From contig OZ021731.1 of the NCBI GenBank assembly GCA_963978545.1, positions 28,678,593 to 28,742,592 on the forward strand: 64,000 nt of DNA, in the 5' to 3' direction. The stretch's first letter is position 1, and each line of letters starts with the position of its first letter. The notes beneath the pieces were generated by a model. That model was not told the DNA's origin and ran no database searches. It saw only the letters and a list, made by a program, of their open reading frames with translations. Below, in pieces: positions 1-13,400 of the stretch. The position numbers were made by a program, and so were the translations under genes. The DNA is from Linyphia triangularis. Its lineage: Eukaryota; Arthropoda; Arachnida; Araneae; Linyphiidae.

Positions 1-149
1 AAAAAAAAAGGATGTTTCTTCTACTATACTCAATGCATTTGGAGAAAGGTAATTTTAAAAATAATATAAGCTATACTGCATAATTCTTATTTTTCATGCA
101 TTTAAATTTACATTATTTTTGTTTGTGAAGGTTCAAGAGGTCTGATTGA

Positions 150-660
150 GCATGGTGTACCAGAAGTTTAATGGTAGCATTACCATTAGTACCTATAGAA
201 TACTTAGAAGTATTTTGGTTAACATATGAAGAGGCACCTTTTAGTGTTGATGAAGATCTTGTTGATCAGATGTATATTTATATGCTTGATACATGACTTC
301 AGAAAGTAATGTTATGTTCATTCATTCATAGCACCAACAATACATACTGTTTATGTGGTAGAATACTATGAACACTCAAATTCCTTATTTTCTTATACCA
401 GGTATCATTTCATCATCTATATTTTTTTCTAATTTCAGCTCTATTTGAAATCATTTTGGTATTAACTTTGGAAGAATAACTAACAATGTTGGTTGCATAG
501 TAAGCTCAATGGAAAAGCCAAGACAAGCTACTCTAATATTTTTTGGCTTGTAGAGCTATTTGAAGAAGAGTTGAGAGGAAATAAAGCTTACATGCTGATG
601 TTAGAGGTATCAAGTCACTCTTGAGAAGATTAATCTACAGAAAACTAAATGATAAGGCTG
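150..660 (+). pseudogene. MULE (Mutator-like) transposase C-terminal fragment, decayed
   Basis: Conceptual translation gives a piece containing ALPLVPIEYLEVFW then DEDLVDQMYIYMLDT at about 177-295. A second piece around 485-620 reads TNNV, then after a frameshift SKLNGKAKTSYSNIFWLVEL and FEEE. The order 'ALAFVP, VFE.L, TNN.VEGWHS.LN, hPNIW.LIE.L..EQ' is the usual C-terminal end of MULE transposases, after the catalytic core. The fragment has stops and at least two frame changes, so it is not functional. The catalytic DDE part would lie to the left of the window or is lost. The assignment is by remembered family pattern only. Confidence 0.5.
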
Positions 661-1283
661 AAGCTTTAGCATTTCAACTTGTAAGGGGTTAAAGAACCCT
701 AATAAGTTATGTAGATGTCATTCTCCCGAAATGTCCATTTTGCTGTCTCGTGTCCATAAAATCCATAATAAAACATTTTGATGGATATGCTTCTTAATAT
801 TTCTTTAGTACCTTTCAATACACAAATTAAACGCATTTTCATTAAATGTACACAAAATCCTAGTTTTCTCAATAGATAAATGCGACCCTACTTAAGAAAA
901 AGCACTGCGGGTACAGAATTCGGCGTTCGAAGCAAGAGCGTATACGTATAACAAATTCATTTCGACATTCCGCGTCTTTTCATGCGATGATATTCAATGC
1001 ATCTTTGTCTGTTACTAGTCTCCCTCACAACTCCATGATTAATGCTTGTCGAAACTCGGGGTAGGAGTTAAGAGTTACACATATTGTATTTGAATAGAAA
1101 CTAATATTTTGATACGGTGAATAAAATCTTCATACCTTTAATTGTTAACACAATAATAAAAATTGCATACATTTTTCCCTGTGTAAGTTTTTCTATTTCT
1201 GCTATCTGTTTGTCCTCATTCTGTTTCAAGTTGGGATGCTTCAAATTTAATTACAGCTAAAGCAATATATCCATAGGATAATA
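661..1283. other. non-coding stretch
   Basis: No convincing exon, repeat pair or RNA gene was seen. The segment around 890-1060 is less AT-rich than its surroundings but has no long reading frame. Confidence 0.4.
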
Positions 1284-2841
1284 CACCGCATTGCATAATG
1301 ATAGAACCACCATGTATTTTCAGCCTAGCATACAGTAATTGGAATAAATGATTGAAATAAATATTTTTATTGAAAATATACAAAATAAGAATGACAATAA
1401 CAAAGTAAAAACATTACTCATGTTTATATTTTCATGTAATAAAATAAAAAATACAAATTTTAGGTTGCAAAATGATAGTACCACCCCTACTTTTTAGTGG
1501 AATAATCGATCCCAGAGAAGCATGCGCAGTTGGGTTTCAACAAACAGGTATATAAAAGCTTCGTTTGATCAACTAACGTAACCTTACTTGCATTTATTGT
1601 GAGCACGCATAGTTTATTGATTTGAAAAGGTGTCACTAAGTATGGGTAGGAAAAAACCGTTATCTGATTTTGAAAAAGGACAAATTGCGGCTTTGAACCA
1701 AGCAGGATTGTCTTCATGGAATATAGCAAGACATATTGGGCGTTCACCACACGTGGTCAATAATTTTCTACATCTTGGATCCAAATATGGGACAAAGAAA
1801 TCCACTGGAAGACCTCGAAAGCTAACAAAGTGGCAAGAAAGGTTAGTTGTAAAGAAGTTAAAAGCTGGTGAAATATTGAACAGACTATCACGAGACTCCA
1901 CCATCAAAGTTCACAAGTCAACTTTATCCAGAATAGCTCGGCGGAACGAACATCTTGAGTACACGAAAATGAAAACGCAACCTAGACTTACAGATCTTCA
2001 CAAACGAAAAAGGATGCAATGGGCTAAAGAACACATGACTTGGAAAGAACAGTGGACTCAAGTAGTGTTCAGCGACGAAAAAAAATTCAATCTAGATGGT
2101 CCCGACGGGTGGGCATTCTATTGGAGGGACCTCCGAAATGAGCCACACATTTTTTCTAGGAGACAGTGTGGGGGAGGATCGTTAATGTTTTGGGCTGGAT
2201 TTGGCAATGCTGGGCGGACTAACATTGCCTTCCCTACTGGTCGAATGAGAGCAATAGACTATCAAGACCTGTTGGAAGAAAATTTGTTGCCTTTAGGAGA
2301 AGAAATTGGAGGTCCATTTTGGAAGTTCCAACAGGACAATGCTAGCATTCATGTTGCAAACTCGTCTTGGGAATGGTTCCTGGACGACGCAGTGCAGGTA
2401 ATCGAATAGCCTGCTTGTTCTTCTGACATGAACCTCATGGAAAACGTCTGGGGTATTCTAAGCAGGGCCGTATACGCCAACGGCAAGCAGTATTCAACGG
2501 TTTAAGAAATGAAAGACTCCATTATTACAGAATGGGAAAATCTGAATGCAGATATACTCAAACGCTTAGTCGAAAGCATGCCTAATCGAATTTTTGAACT
2601 TATAACCAAAAAGGGTGCTCTTACAAAGTATTAACTGAAAGTGGTTCTATCATTTTGCAAACTAAAATTTATATTTTTTATTTTATTACATGAAAATATA
2701 AACATGAGTAATGTTTTTACTTTGTTATTGTCATTCTTATTTTGTATATTTTCAATAAAAATATTTATTTCAATCATTTATTCCAATTACTGTATGCTAG
2801 GCTGAAAATACCTGGTGGTTCTATCATTATGCAACGCAGTG
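1284..2841 (+). mobile_element. Tc1/mariner element with long IR/DR-type inverted repeats
   Basis: The element is 1558 bp and is flanked by a TA duplication (1282-1283 and 2842-2843). Its terminal inverted repeats are about 200 bp and nearly identical. Each TIR holds two direct copies of a roughly 20-bp motif, TTGCATAATGATAGAACCAC at the outer end and TTGCAAAATGATAG with the same trailing bases at the inner end, which is the IR/DR layout known in Tc1-family transposons such as Minos, Tc3 and Sleeping Beauty. One transposase gene lies between them. It sits in 5' flanking or intronic DNA of the polybromo gene piece on the right. Confidence 0.92.
1642..2634 (+). pseudogene. Tc1-family transposase, full length but with two in-frame stops
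   Basis: The frame is open from ATG 1642 (MGRKKPLSDFEKGQ) to TAA 2632-2634, 330 codons, which is typical for Tc1 transposases. It is broken only by TAG at 2407-2409 and TAA at 2503-2505. The N-terminal third is a paired-type HTH region (FEKGQIAALNQAGLSSWNIA, then a second HTH near residues 60-110). The catalytic triad is visible: D in FSDEKKF, D in QQDNASIH, and E in NLMENVWG, with exactly 34 residues between the last two (DD34E). The first stop falls where family members have Trp before the P-A-x-S-x-D/M-N motif, so TGG to TAG is the likely lesion. There is no frameshift, so decay is recent. Confidence 0.92.
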
Positions 2842-4371
2842 TATATCCATAGCCAAAAGAAATTGAACTGTAAAATTTAATTTTTAACCTACTTAGTTTA
2901 ATTATTCCAGAATAAAGATTGATCCTAATCAACTTCTCACATTTTTCTTAGTGCAATCACTTTTTTTTTTTATCAAGGACTATGTGGACTAAGGCACCTC
3001 TGCTTCTTTTAAGCATTTTGTACCAACCCCATATCCAGTACAGATTTGTAGTGGGCAACACTGCACAGGATATAAGCACACACACACTCACTTGTGAAAG
3101 GGAGTGCACAAGTCTACCTATAACCACCGAAGAGTTCATTTCTACCTCTTTTCGGTAGCTACCCAGAAGACGGCAGCACTACCGACCTTTTGTGGAACTT
3201 CTTTATTTAGAGGCAATACCAAACAGAAGACTTGGTAAGGATAGTGTGACTTGGCGCAGTCACACTATTTCTCCAATTCTTAACAAAATTGTCGTGGGCG
3301 TCGCCAAGGGGGTGCACTTGCACCTTCCCTGCGTTTTTGAAAATTTAAAATGATGTGGAGAAAGATGTAGGATTTACTGATATCACATATATATCAAATA
3401 TGATATAGTTTTTAAACTATTCAATGGATAAGAAATTTAATACACAACTATAAATTAAAATTTCATAATGTTATCCAATTGAAAAATCAAAATTAATGCA
3501 GCAAACATTAACACCCTTGCACCTCTTTGGGGGTCATCTGCGCCATCCTGTAAATAATTCTGCCGGCACCCATGAAAATTGTCAAGATAATACATAGACT
3601 GGATCTTATTATGATGTTTCAGCGCAAGGTAGTCCTTTTAAAAATTCCAAAAAATATCAATTTTAATATTGTTCTCAAAATCCTCTATTTTCACCATCGA
3701 GTCTTCGGTTCGTGTGTAGAATCTCATCTATACATAGAAGCAGGCTTATTTGAGCTCCTTGAATACGCTAGGGAGATGTGTGAACCGGTTTTACAACATC
3801 CTGATTGGCCAAATTGGAGCTGTGTGTGGTCGTTTCGGTACAACTCTTATAGTATCTGGGGTTAGAAAATTAATATTTAAGCTTAAAAGCGCTTATTTTC
3901 TTGTTATTATCAACATATATTTAAGTTTAATACAAAAATGTTTGCGCAAGTTATCAATGTTACTTTAAAAGTTGTGATTTATTCGGAACTATGTCTTTAC
4001 GTGGAAGAATCCATCCTACAGCGTAAACTCAAGGCTTGAGTAATGTGGCGAGGTATAGCATGCAGGAGTATTTAGGTTCATCTTCTGTTTGAGCTCTCTA
4101 TTTCAAAACACGTTAGTAGTTGTGATGTGCTTATTGTTTTTTGGCAGACTGTTCTGGAAGGTAGTTTCTTATTTTGGAAGCAAATGTTGACATATTTTCT
4201 TAGAAGGCATTGTTCCCTTAATATTCAACTGATATATTTCCAGTAGTTCAGATGTTGTAACAATTCTTAGGCCTTAATGTAACTTTTGTATAAAAAAATC
4301 TAGTACAATCACCCAAAATGCATAAACAATATTGTGTGTCCACTATTAGTCTAACCTTACTTATTTTTCAG
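2842..4371. other. intronic or flanking DNA, no recognised feature
   Basis: This lies between the Tc1 element and the first polybromo exon visible. Earlier exons of this gene (bromodomains, BAH domains) were not found here. They must lie left of the window or be missing. A GC-richer patch at 3160-3330 and 3690-3860 has short open frames without recognisable motifs. Confidence 0.4.
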
Positions 4372-4497
4372 GTATCGTTTCCACGGTTAAGTCGTCCGGT
4401 TATCGAGACCAACAACAAAGAATCAAATGATGTGTCGACTCCAACGGCCGTATCGGATGTGGAAATCGCTACTCCGATTTTTTCATCTACAGAAAAG
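4372..4497 (+). CDS. PBRM1: polybromo copy 1, linker exon before the HMG box
   Basis: The exon is preceded by a pyrimidine-rich tract and TTTTTCAG and ends AAAAG|gtatct. It is 126 nt, phase 0 at both ends, and encodes 42 residues starting VSFPRLSRPVIETNN and rich in Ser/Thr. It corresponds in place to the acidic/Ser-Thr linker between the second BAH domain and HMG box of other polybromos (a V-I-E-T string is shared in that region of the human protein, from memory). The domain itself is not diagnostic; the call rests on phase and position. Confidence 0.6.
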
Positions 4498-7400
4498 GTA
4501 TCTGATATGTTCATAACAGTTTTAATTTACAGTTGTGGTACTACATGTACAGAAAAATATCCGAAATTCGGACTTCAAAAATTCGGAAATGTCTGGTGTC
4601 CGGACATTTTTCTGCCTACCTTTAAAAATTATGGAAGTTTGTCTGTATTTAACCCACTGACGGTCATGGGAATGGGCGAAATTCCCCAGTTGTTTTCCCT
4701 GCAATAATTTTTAAATTATATTTCTAATTCAAATACATAATTTTTTTTAATTATTTTTTATTTATTTTGTTTTAAATAAAAATATCTAAAACATATCGTA
4801 TTTTACCTTTTATTTATAAACTTAAAAATGTTGTGTATTGCTAGAAAAACTGGGGATCCTAAGACTTATATATACGTGCATGACCGTCAATGGGTTAAAA
4901 GTGATGACAGCAAAAAATAAGTGGTTGAGAATAAAATTCCCAAGGACAAGTTAGTTGAAGTATTAGGCCTAGAGCAAAGAGACAATTTCAAGAATCAGAA
5001 ATAATGGGGATTCATAAAACAGAAGAGTTTTGTAAAATAACCTATTAAAACTGCTAACTTTAAAACAAACGTTTTCAAAACCAAATAAAGTTGTATAATG
5101 TTTTTTCTTTGTGTATTCCAATTATATATTTTATTTCATTGATTTTATGTATAAATAATGAAACGTTGTAAAATCTGGAATCACCGAAGTCCTGGCGATT
5201 CCATAAGATATTTGAGATATTTTACTGTATATTAATTTACTGTAGACTGTAGTGTTTAGGTAAAGCTGAAAATTTCCAGAAAAAAATGGACATTGTTTTC
5301 TATAGTCTTATTTTTCACCTGATAGTTTTGGAAATAAAGTATTTAGCTATATATAAAATTGAATTCATGGCCCTGAGTTATGAAATTGCGTGTTTTTTTT
5401 TTTTACTGATGATAGGCTTTCTCTTTAACAAACGTCTTGACATGATAGTTATTAAACACAAATTGTATTTTCCTGCCACTAGTGCCCTCTTGTTAGTTTC
5501 AGGGTTGTTTGTCTTCTCAGAAAATCTTAAATCTGTTTACAACAGCTCTAATTTGGTAAGCGGGCATTAAGTCATCCTCAAACAAGAAGGGCCAACAGAT
5601 TTCAAAGCAGAATCCCTGTGACATCGCCGAAACAAACAGACGAGGTGTTACAGTAAAAAATTGCTGTTTCAATCAATTAATTAAAAATACCTTTAAAAAA
5701 ATTCTGCCAGATTCAGTTGATAGAGGTTTTTGTTTTTCCAAATTGTTTGTCAAAGCATAGTTCCTTCTTTAGTTCATCAGGAATAAAAGTGAACATCTTA
5801 TATTCTTTAATAGAAAATATAATAGTCTTTTCCAATAAGTTTTTTTCCCTATTCAAGTGGTTCGTCCCATTTTATTACCTTCCTAGCTATTTCATAGAAA
5901 ATGTTAATTGGCCCACCGCTATCATCCTAATATCCATCTGTGAAATCTACAATGCTGTTTTGCGTTTAATCTGAAAAGCTGGATGTGGCTTGTTTGATTG
6001 ATGTGTGGTGATGGTGAAAGCAGAAAGAAATACCTATGGCAACACTTGAGCCTTTGTCTTTTTATCAAAACCAGAAGAGTAAACAAGTTCAGCCATAGTT
6101 TGCAGTTAAAATCTATTTGTTTGAAATAGGAATTTTATGAATTAGAATTTTGCTATCAGAATTTTGAATAATTTGTTGAAGAAAGTGTCACGTAGCTTAA
6201 ATATTGGCAGGCCGGCAATCCATACAGTAACACATTGTCAAAAAAGCAAGTGACCATCTTAAGATACTCCTTTATTCATAAAGTCATAAAAACACTGATT
6301 ATTTTGAACAAATAGTATATGAACATAAACTCCATAGAATAATCAGTAGTGCGAAAAAATGCACTATGAGCAAACAAAGCTTTACTACCTCAAGCAGGCA
6401 ACGGTTTGGGACTGGTATGGTAGTACTTCAGAACAGCGAGACAAAACAATAACCCATAGGTCACTTTGAAGTTATAGCAGGCACTTGGAAAACTTGGACT
6501 TCAGAAAATATCGCAGGGTTGGTAAGGCACTCCACGCACAAGACATTTGAGCTAACTACTGTTTGAGCGATCTTCACCGTAAAACACGATGCTGATTAGA
6601 ACTGTGAAAAGCTGCACTTATATATACCACTTGCATCATTTAAATTGCATAAAGAAGCCAATTTCTAAATTTGCATAAAGAAGCCAAAATGTCCATAATA
6701 TAGTCAACCAATGCTTCACTAAGGGCAAAGCCCCAATAGCCTAAAATTCAGAAAAACCAAACCAATATTAACCAGTGATGGGTGATTTCATCACAGAAAG
6801 CTTTTGAATATAGTGTCCTTTGTGGAGCTTGAAGTCTCTTTGATTTGTAGGGGATCAGATTAATATTTTTTGCATTCAAACAGGATGTGATCAATTGAGT
6901 CACCTGCATTCAATTGATCATTGGTGTGCATTGATGATCTGCATTCAACTGAGTCAATTAATAATATTTCATGTGAAGCATTTAGGGTTGTATAAAAGGT
7001 TAAATCTCTTAAGTATAGCTGGGGTTATATAGGTATCTGGCTTGAAAATCTAATGATCCAAACATCTTTTCAGCTATGGGAGGGTTTTAGGAGGTCTTCA
7101 AGGGAAGAAAATGGTGCATTGTTTGTATCTGTGGAGAAAAAAATTTCGCGTAAGAAACAAAGTTCTCGGGAGAATTCCAGTTGATCAAGATATCCCGTTC
7201 TGTGACAGATTTGGCAAGGCTTGATTGTATGGTGTGTTTCATTGAGCTCTGTGTGATGTGATTTTTTTGTCTTTTCTAGAACTCCAACCAGTTTGCAGAT
7301 GGCTATGTTCTTTATGCAAGGGAGGTTAGAAATTCGGTTATTGCAGCTAACCCCAACAAGTCTTTCGGAGACATCAGCCATCTTATTCGAACAGAGGCAA

Positions 7401-10400
7401 GTGTTGCACTTATGCAGTTCCCTCTAAAACTGTATGCAAATCAACTATCATGAAATTTTTAAATTTTAACCCTACTTCTAATTAAATGATATTCGATATG
7501 ATCAAATACTGTTTATATTTTATTATGACCAAAAGCAAATCAAATATTGGCATCACTGTTTGAATTAAAATTTTGTCTGTATCAATTTAAATGATTTTCT
7601 ACAATGTCATAAGAAACACGTAATGTATCCAAGAAGTTTTTATGTGTTAAAGCTATTGTTACGTATTTATATAATTTTTAAAAAAATTATACAAAAATTC
7701 ATCCAGAAACTGTCTGGAAGTATAGCAACATGTTTTATATGTATTCATAATATTATAAATTTAACTAACAGATTTGTATTGTCCTTAGAAACTTTTTAGT
7801 TTGCATAAAGATTCCATGTAACACTTGTAATGTACTTGAAAACTTTTGTTTTAAAGGTATTTCCGATTTTTTTCAAAACATTTTCGATCGTGTTTTAAAA
7901 AAATGTATATTTTATTTCAAATTTGTATAATTTTCATTTTGATTTTATATCTAAAAAAAATGAATGCTGTTTTGAAAGTATAATTTTTCTTTAAAAGGCT
8001 AATTCTAAACCTTACTTATGACTTTTCATTCTATAAAAAGTAATTTAATGTCACTCCAGTGTCCTTCAACTTCACTTATTTATGTGTTATATAGATGACC
8101 TGAAAACATTAATCAAATAATGATTCTTAGCAAAATTTATTTTGATTTTTTAATTACATTGATTTTACTAATTTAATTTAATTATGTTCTTATTCACAAA
8201 TATATTTTTGTAATACTTCCCTTTGTTATAGTTATTATTGATTTATAACTAATAAAATTTCAGCTATTGACAGTTGAAAACTTTTCTCAGGCATAGGTGG
8301 TCACTTTTGTGAGATGGTTAAAGTTTTGACAAAGCAATCCAAATGCCACAAAATTGATTCCAAGCTGGTCCTTATATTTGCTAAACAGCATAATTAAAAT
8401 TGACTTTTGTCCAAAAATTTAGAGATACTGCTGTCTCCAATTGCTCCGCAGATCTTCAGTTTCTAATTTTTGCACCATGTCGTTTAAAAACATGTATTTG
8501 TTTTTCCACTAATCAGATCTGAACACAAATTTTGCAATAAGAAGTTTAAATGATGCACATGCATCCATTTTATGCACATTTTAGTGTAGTTTTTTAGCTT
8601 TTAATATATATGTATGTATATATAGGTTTATAGATTTAATTATCTAATTAAATTGAACACTGCTCTAAGCTGCTTTAAATATAAAGAATAATACTATCTT
8701 AATTATGTACTCGGTTCCCAAATTAATAATCATTACTCGTGTTTGAGTATTCGACTGTTCTGAAAGTATAATGTTCTGGTTCTAAAATCCTCTGGACCGA
8801 GTAACATTTTTTATCTTGATTTAAAGTTCTAATGGAATCGCCAAAACCAGAAATAGTAGATTTCTTAAGGGATTTTATTTTAATTCTGTTAAATTCAAGA
8901 TTTTTTTTACTATAATCAGGATACATATTTTTGATTACTAAATCTGCAATCCACATTTTCCTTACCTTTTTCCACTTTGATATCATTTTCTGGATAACAA
9001 CAAAGCAAAATCTATCTATAAGTTGTGATTTCTCCCCCCCCCCCTTGAATCTTTTCCGATTCTGTAAATAATCAATATCAATACCCTTCTCTTACTAGTG
9101 GCGTCAGCTGCCCATTCAACGCAAGAAAGACTACGAGGAACAAGCCCACAAGAGGAAGGAAGAACCGAAACACCTTCGGCATGAGTGCCTTTGGGACAAA
9201 TGCCACCAACAGTTTGAGAAACTCGTTGATCTCATTAATCACCTGACCAGAAAGTCAAGTGGACATATTTGGCAGACCTTTGAGAACAGAAATTCAAAAG
9301 GTGAGTTTATAGCCTGAGATTCGATTACAAGTTTTTGTAACTCACTGAATATTGCTCTGAATTTTTTATAGAATGTAGAAAAACGTTAGTAGATCATCAG
9401 TCCACTAGCAGGGTTCCAACGGCCATTGAAAGTCATTAAAAGTGCTTAATATTTTTGAACTTGTTTTCAAGACCTTGAACGTACTTCAAAATTACTTATG
9501 CACCGTTAGAGGTGCTTAAAAGTCCTTGAAAATGCTTAGAGGTCCTTAAAAGTCCTTAATTTTTACAGATGTTGTCCTACTGCAAAATTTATAAAAATGC
9601 AAGTCGGACTTGCCCCGCGTGACCGCCACTTACCTGCACCGTATCAGAATTTTTCGACATATTTGTACTACCATTTGCCATTTTGGTGATTTTTTCTCGT
9701 TTGGTCCATGTAAGAATTATCGCTAAAAATATCACTAAACTGACCATTTTTTCAAATAAATGAAAATGATTACCGCTCTATTCTATGTCAAATTTATATG
9801 TACTGACTAGTCGGCTTGGGCGATGTATCGATACCTCGTCTAAAACCGGTGTGAAATCAGCATCATCAAACCGGTGTCACTATTTTCCCTAAACCGATAC
9901 ATCACGATCTTTTTTGACGAGAGCGCGATACACTCATTGCCTAGCATTTCAAGGACAAAGAACCGATGATGCCACAATTCATGCGCGGTGTTTCTAAAAT
10001 ACTATAGAAACGTTTTGAAACCGTCGACACAGCGCCGTTTGAGACACGATACTTCACCACATCGCAGTAATCCTCCCTGCATATGCGCGGTGTATCCAAG
10101 ACTATATAGAAACATAGTGTAACAGCTAAACCGCGCCGTTTGAAACGATTTCCATTTGCTTTTGCTGTATCGGCATCGTGGTAATCGTATCCGGTATGTG
10201 CGATGTTTCCATGATTGAATAGAAACATAACATGGCATCGCGCACTTAATCATTTAATACATGTTGCATTCGCTTTTGCATCCCCTGGCTTTTGGAATTT
10301 AAAATAAAGTTGAAAAAAAGCACGTATGACATGTTGAAATTATTATTCAATTTTACGATGTATTTTTTTTTTTTTTTTTGGTCTCGCGTTTATTTCCTAT

Positions 10401-13400
10401 TTCGTTTTTACAGCTGAGTACTGAAATTACGAGGTGGTTTTCAGGCGCCAGTTAGTCTAGTAATATTGGAGATTCCATGAAAGAAGTATTCCTTTTATTG
10501 TTTGAACTTTTTTTTTGTTGTTTTCTCAACTCATGAAAAATGTTTTGATTTTTATGTAATTTGTCATCAGATGTAAGACCTTGATATTCTATTTTTGGAA
10601 TTCAATTGAGTATTTCCTAAACTTTTAGTGTTTCATTTTTGATTTTTTTTTCTCCAACTTGGAAGAAATAAAATATTACATTTTTGTATTTTTAAATCTT
10701 TTACATTAACTTCTGGATTTTTTTATCTAAAATTTTTACCCTTTGAGAGCTTTGCTTTATTTATTAACTCAAGGGGATTGCGGTATTCTTGTGTGGTAAT
10801 TTCTGTCCGATTCTTACCCAGTTAAGATAATCAGGTTGTTATATTACTATGATGGTTTGTTATATCTGCCAAAGTCAGTATGAACTAGCGTATGAACAGA
10901 TCACCGTTGTTTCTCTAGTTTGATTGCTTAAATACTTATGAACGATTTTTTTCCCATTTACGTTGAAGGATTTTTTCTTCTGACTCGTAAATAAATAAAT
11001 GTTTTATACTTTTTTTTTCAGTTTGTATGATTTGAATAAAGCTTATTTCCATAAGATTAATTACTCAATCCAACATTGCTTCTTAAAAATGCTGAAATGC
11101 AGATTTTTTTGGCACAAAATAAAGATCATTAGAATTTTAAATGTTACGCATTAATTTTATTTTACTAGTTATATTGTATATAGTAAGTAATACAATATTC
11201 ATTATAAAGTATGTTTTTGATTTAATAATTAAGAATATCCAATAATTAAAGAAACATGTTACCACCAGGAAGGAAGTGCACTTGTCCTCGCCTCCCCCCC
11301 CCCCCCCTCTCTTTCCGTGGATAACAACAAAGTAAAATTTAAATAAGATAGAGAAATTGAAAAATCCGGATTAAACCAAAAAAATATAAAAAAATAGTTG
11401 GCTTATACCCCTTGGGTGCTTTGTGTATCCCTCTGAAAGTAATTCGGTTGCTGCTCATGTTATTTAAAATAAACTTCCATACATGAATTCAATAAAATTT
11501 TGCAAAGCTAAGAAAGCATAACTTTCAGCTACATAGCGTGTTATGAAAACGTTGTTTTATAGTATTTTGTAAAAAAAAATATATAGTTAACATCGTGATG
11601 TATCGTGGCATTGTGATGTTTCCTTCCCGATATATCGCGATGCAGAAATGTTAACATCGCCCAAGCCTACTGACTAGTATTGTAGTGCAATTGAAAGTTG
11701 TGCAATGTTCAACTCGCTAAGTTTGCATTCAGTTATTATTTAGTGTTTGGGTTTTCTATTCAGCGCCATGTCCACTCAGAACTTATATATTCTAGATGGG
11801 GAGTTCATTTCTCTAGCCTCTGATGGGTGTAGAGCGTAGTTATGATCAAATGGTACCAAGCCCGTAGCCAGGATTTTTTTTCGGGGAGAGAGGCTTATGG
11901 CCGAAGACTTGAATATAAAGCAAATTTTTTCATTAGTAATTTTTGCAGAATCAAGAGACTCAAACTCATATAACATCTATAATCTGAATAATTTTTAATG
12001 TAAATATCTATAACAAGTTATACAAAAAAAGAAGGGGAAGAGGTGAAACAAGAATTCACACAATTTCGGGGCGCTCCCCTCGTGTCTACGTTCCTAAATG
12101 GTACATTAAATGGCAAATTTGCTCTTCTGGTCGAAAATCCATGCATAGTCTTGCAGTTTAGTATGGCTTTTGATTACCATAGTAAAGCACTGATAACTGA
12201 ATAATCCCAATAAGGAAATTTAATAAATAATTTGACTAACAAACAACTAAAAGTTGGTCGGGGGAGAAATGAAGTATATTTGCTTAATTTTTTTCTCAAC
12301 CTAATGGGGAGAGGGGGGATTTCGACCCCCCCCCCCTTTCGTTATGCATATGCACCAACTTGTAATTTTTTTGGTAGAATATACTTTATTAAAATTTTAC
12401 TAATAGACATGATGCCTGAAAACAAATTTTCAAAGGTCCTTAAAAACATTATTTAGGTCCTTAAAAGTCACTGATTTTTATTCTGTGATTCGAGTGGGAA
12501 CCCTGCGTATCGTTGAGCAGTAGTTAGATGCTTCAGAAGAATTACAGTGATTGTTATGAACAATCTCCATGATATTAAAAATAATGATAAATACCTCTTT
12601 CAGTCTATTAGAAATAGTTTCAAATATCTTGTCATATTATGAAAATTATGACAATTGAGAATAATTGAAAAATTGAAATTTTCACCATTTTTTTTTCAAA
12701 ACTTTGGTTCCTTTTCAATGGTTAAAAATGATTTTACCATAATGAAATTTTACAAGGACATTACTAACATCTTGATGTAGCTGTTGCGTTGTGTATTAGA
12801 AATTGTATTGTTGTGTCTGAATAATTTAACAAAAATATTTCGGTCCCCTTGCGGGGTTAAAAGATAGTAACCGATTGGTGTAATACTTTGGGAATTTATT
12901 ACTACCTAAGGCAACTTTTCCGCACTATTTATTACGTTATGATTATATATGTATTTCGTTTTTTTTTTCTTTTTCGATTCACTCTGCTGAGTAATCCTAC
13001 AGAAAATTTCTGTTTATTAAAATTTGATAGGAAAAATTTATTTTTCATTTAAATATTTTATGTTACCTGTAAAATAATTTTTCTCTATTGGTTATAGAAT
13101 TAGAAATTCAATGCTTGTGGTATAATTGCCGGAGAACGAAGAAATGCTTACCGTAAGTTTAAAAGTTTATTTTGATTTGGATTTTTTTTAAGTCAAGTTA
13201 TTTTAATGAAATTTGTTTAAAAAAAAAAAATTAAATAAAAAAAAAATTCAGCAGGACATAATTGGTATTTTCTCCCCCAGACCTTTTCCACAAGTTTATC
13301 GCCTCATTCGTCATGTGAAGGAAGTACACTTGCCATGGAACCCAATTAAAGTGCTTGGAAAGGAAAGTTTTCTGGAAAATCGAGAGAAGTACTTTTTTTT

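Noticed and set aside
1..60. exon ending at a GT after GGAGAAAG
   Set aside because: Too little sequence at the window edge and no match to a known polybromo or MULE segment in any frame.
4318..4707. continuous 129-codon gene across 4318-4707
   Set aside because: Only 4372-4497 is exon-like with both splice sites; the rest runs through intron and into the piggyBac MITE.
5286..5974. small membrane-protein-like frames
   Set aside because: Hydrophobicity arises from T-rich DNA; no start context, splice sites or recognisable motifs.
7070..7381. 103-codon minus-strand frame
   Set aside because: It is the antisense shadow of the HMG-box exon and its upstream intron.
7401..7402. GT donor four bases after the GC donor of the HMG exon
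   Set aside because: Using it shifts the frame and destroys the third HMG helix and zinc finger.
9941..10253. overlapping minus-strand reading frames of 83-95 codons
   Set aside because: They lie inside the nested hAT element, made of its repeated CGAT-type subterminal motifs; no protein features.
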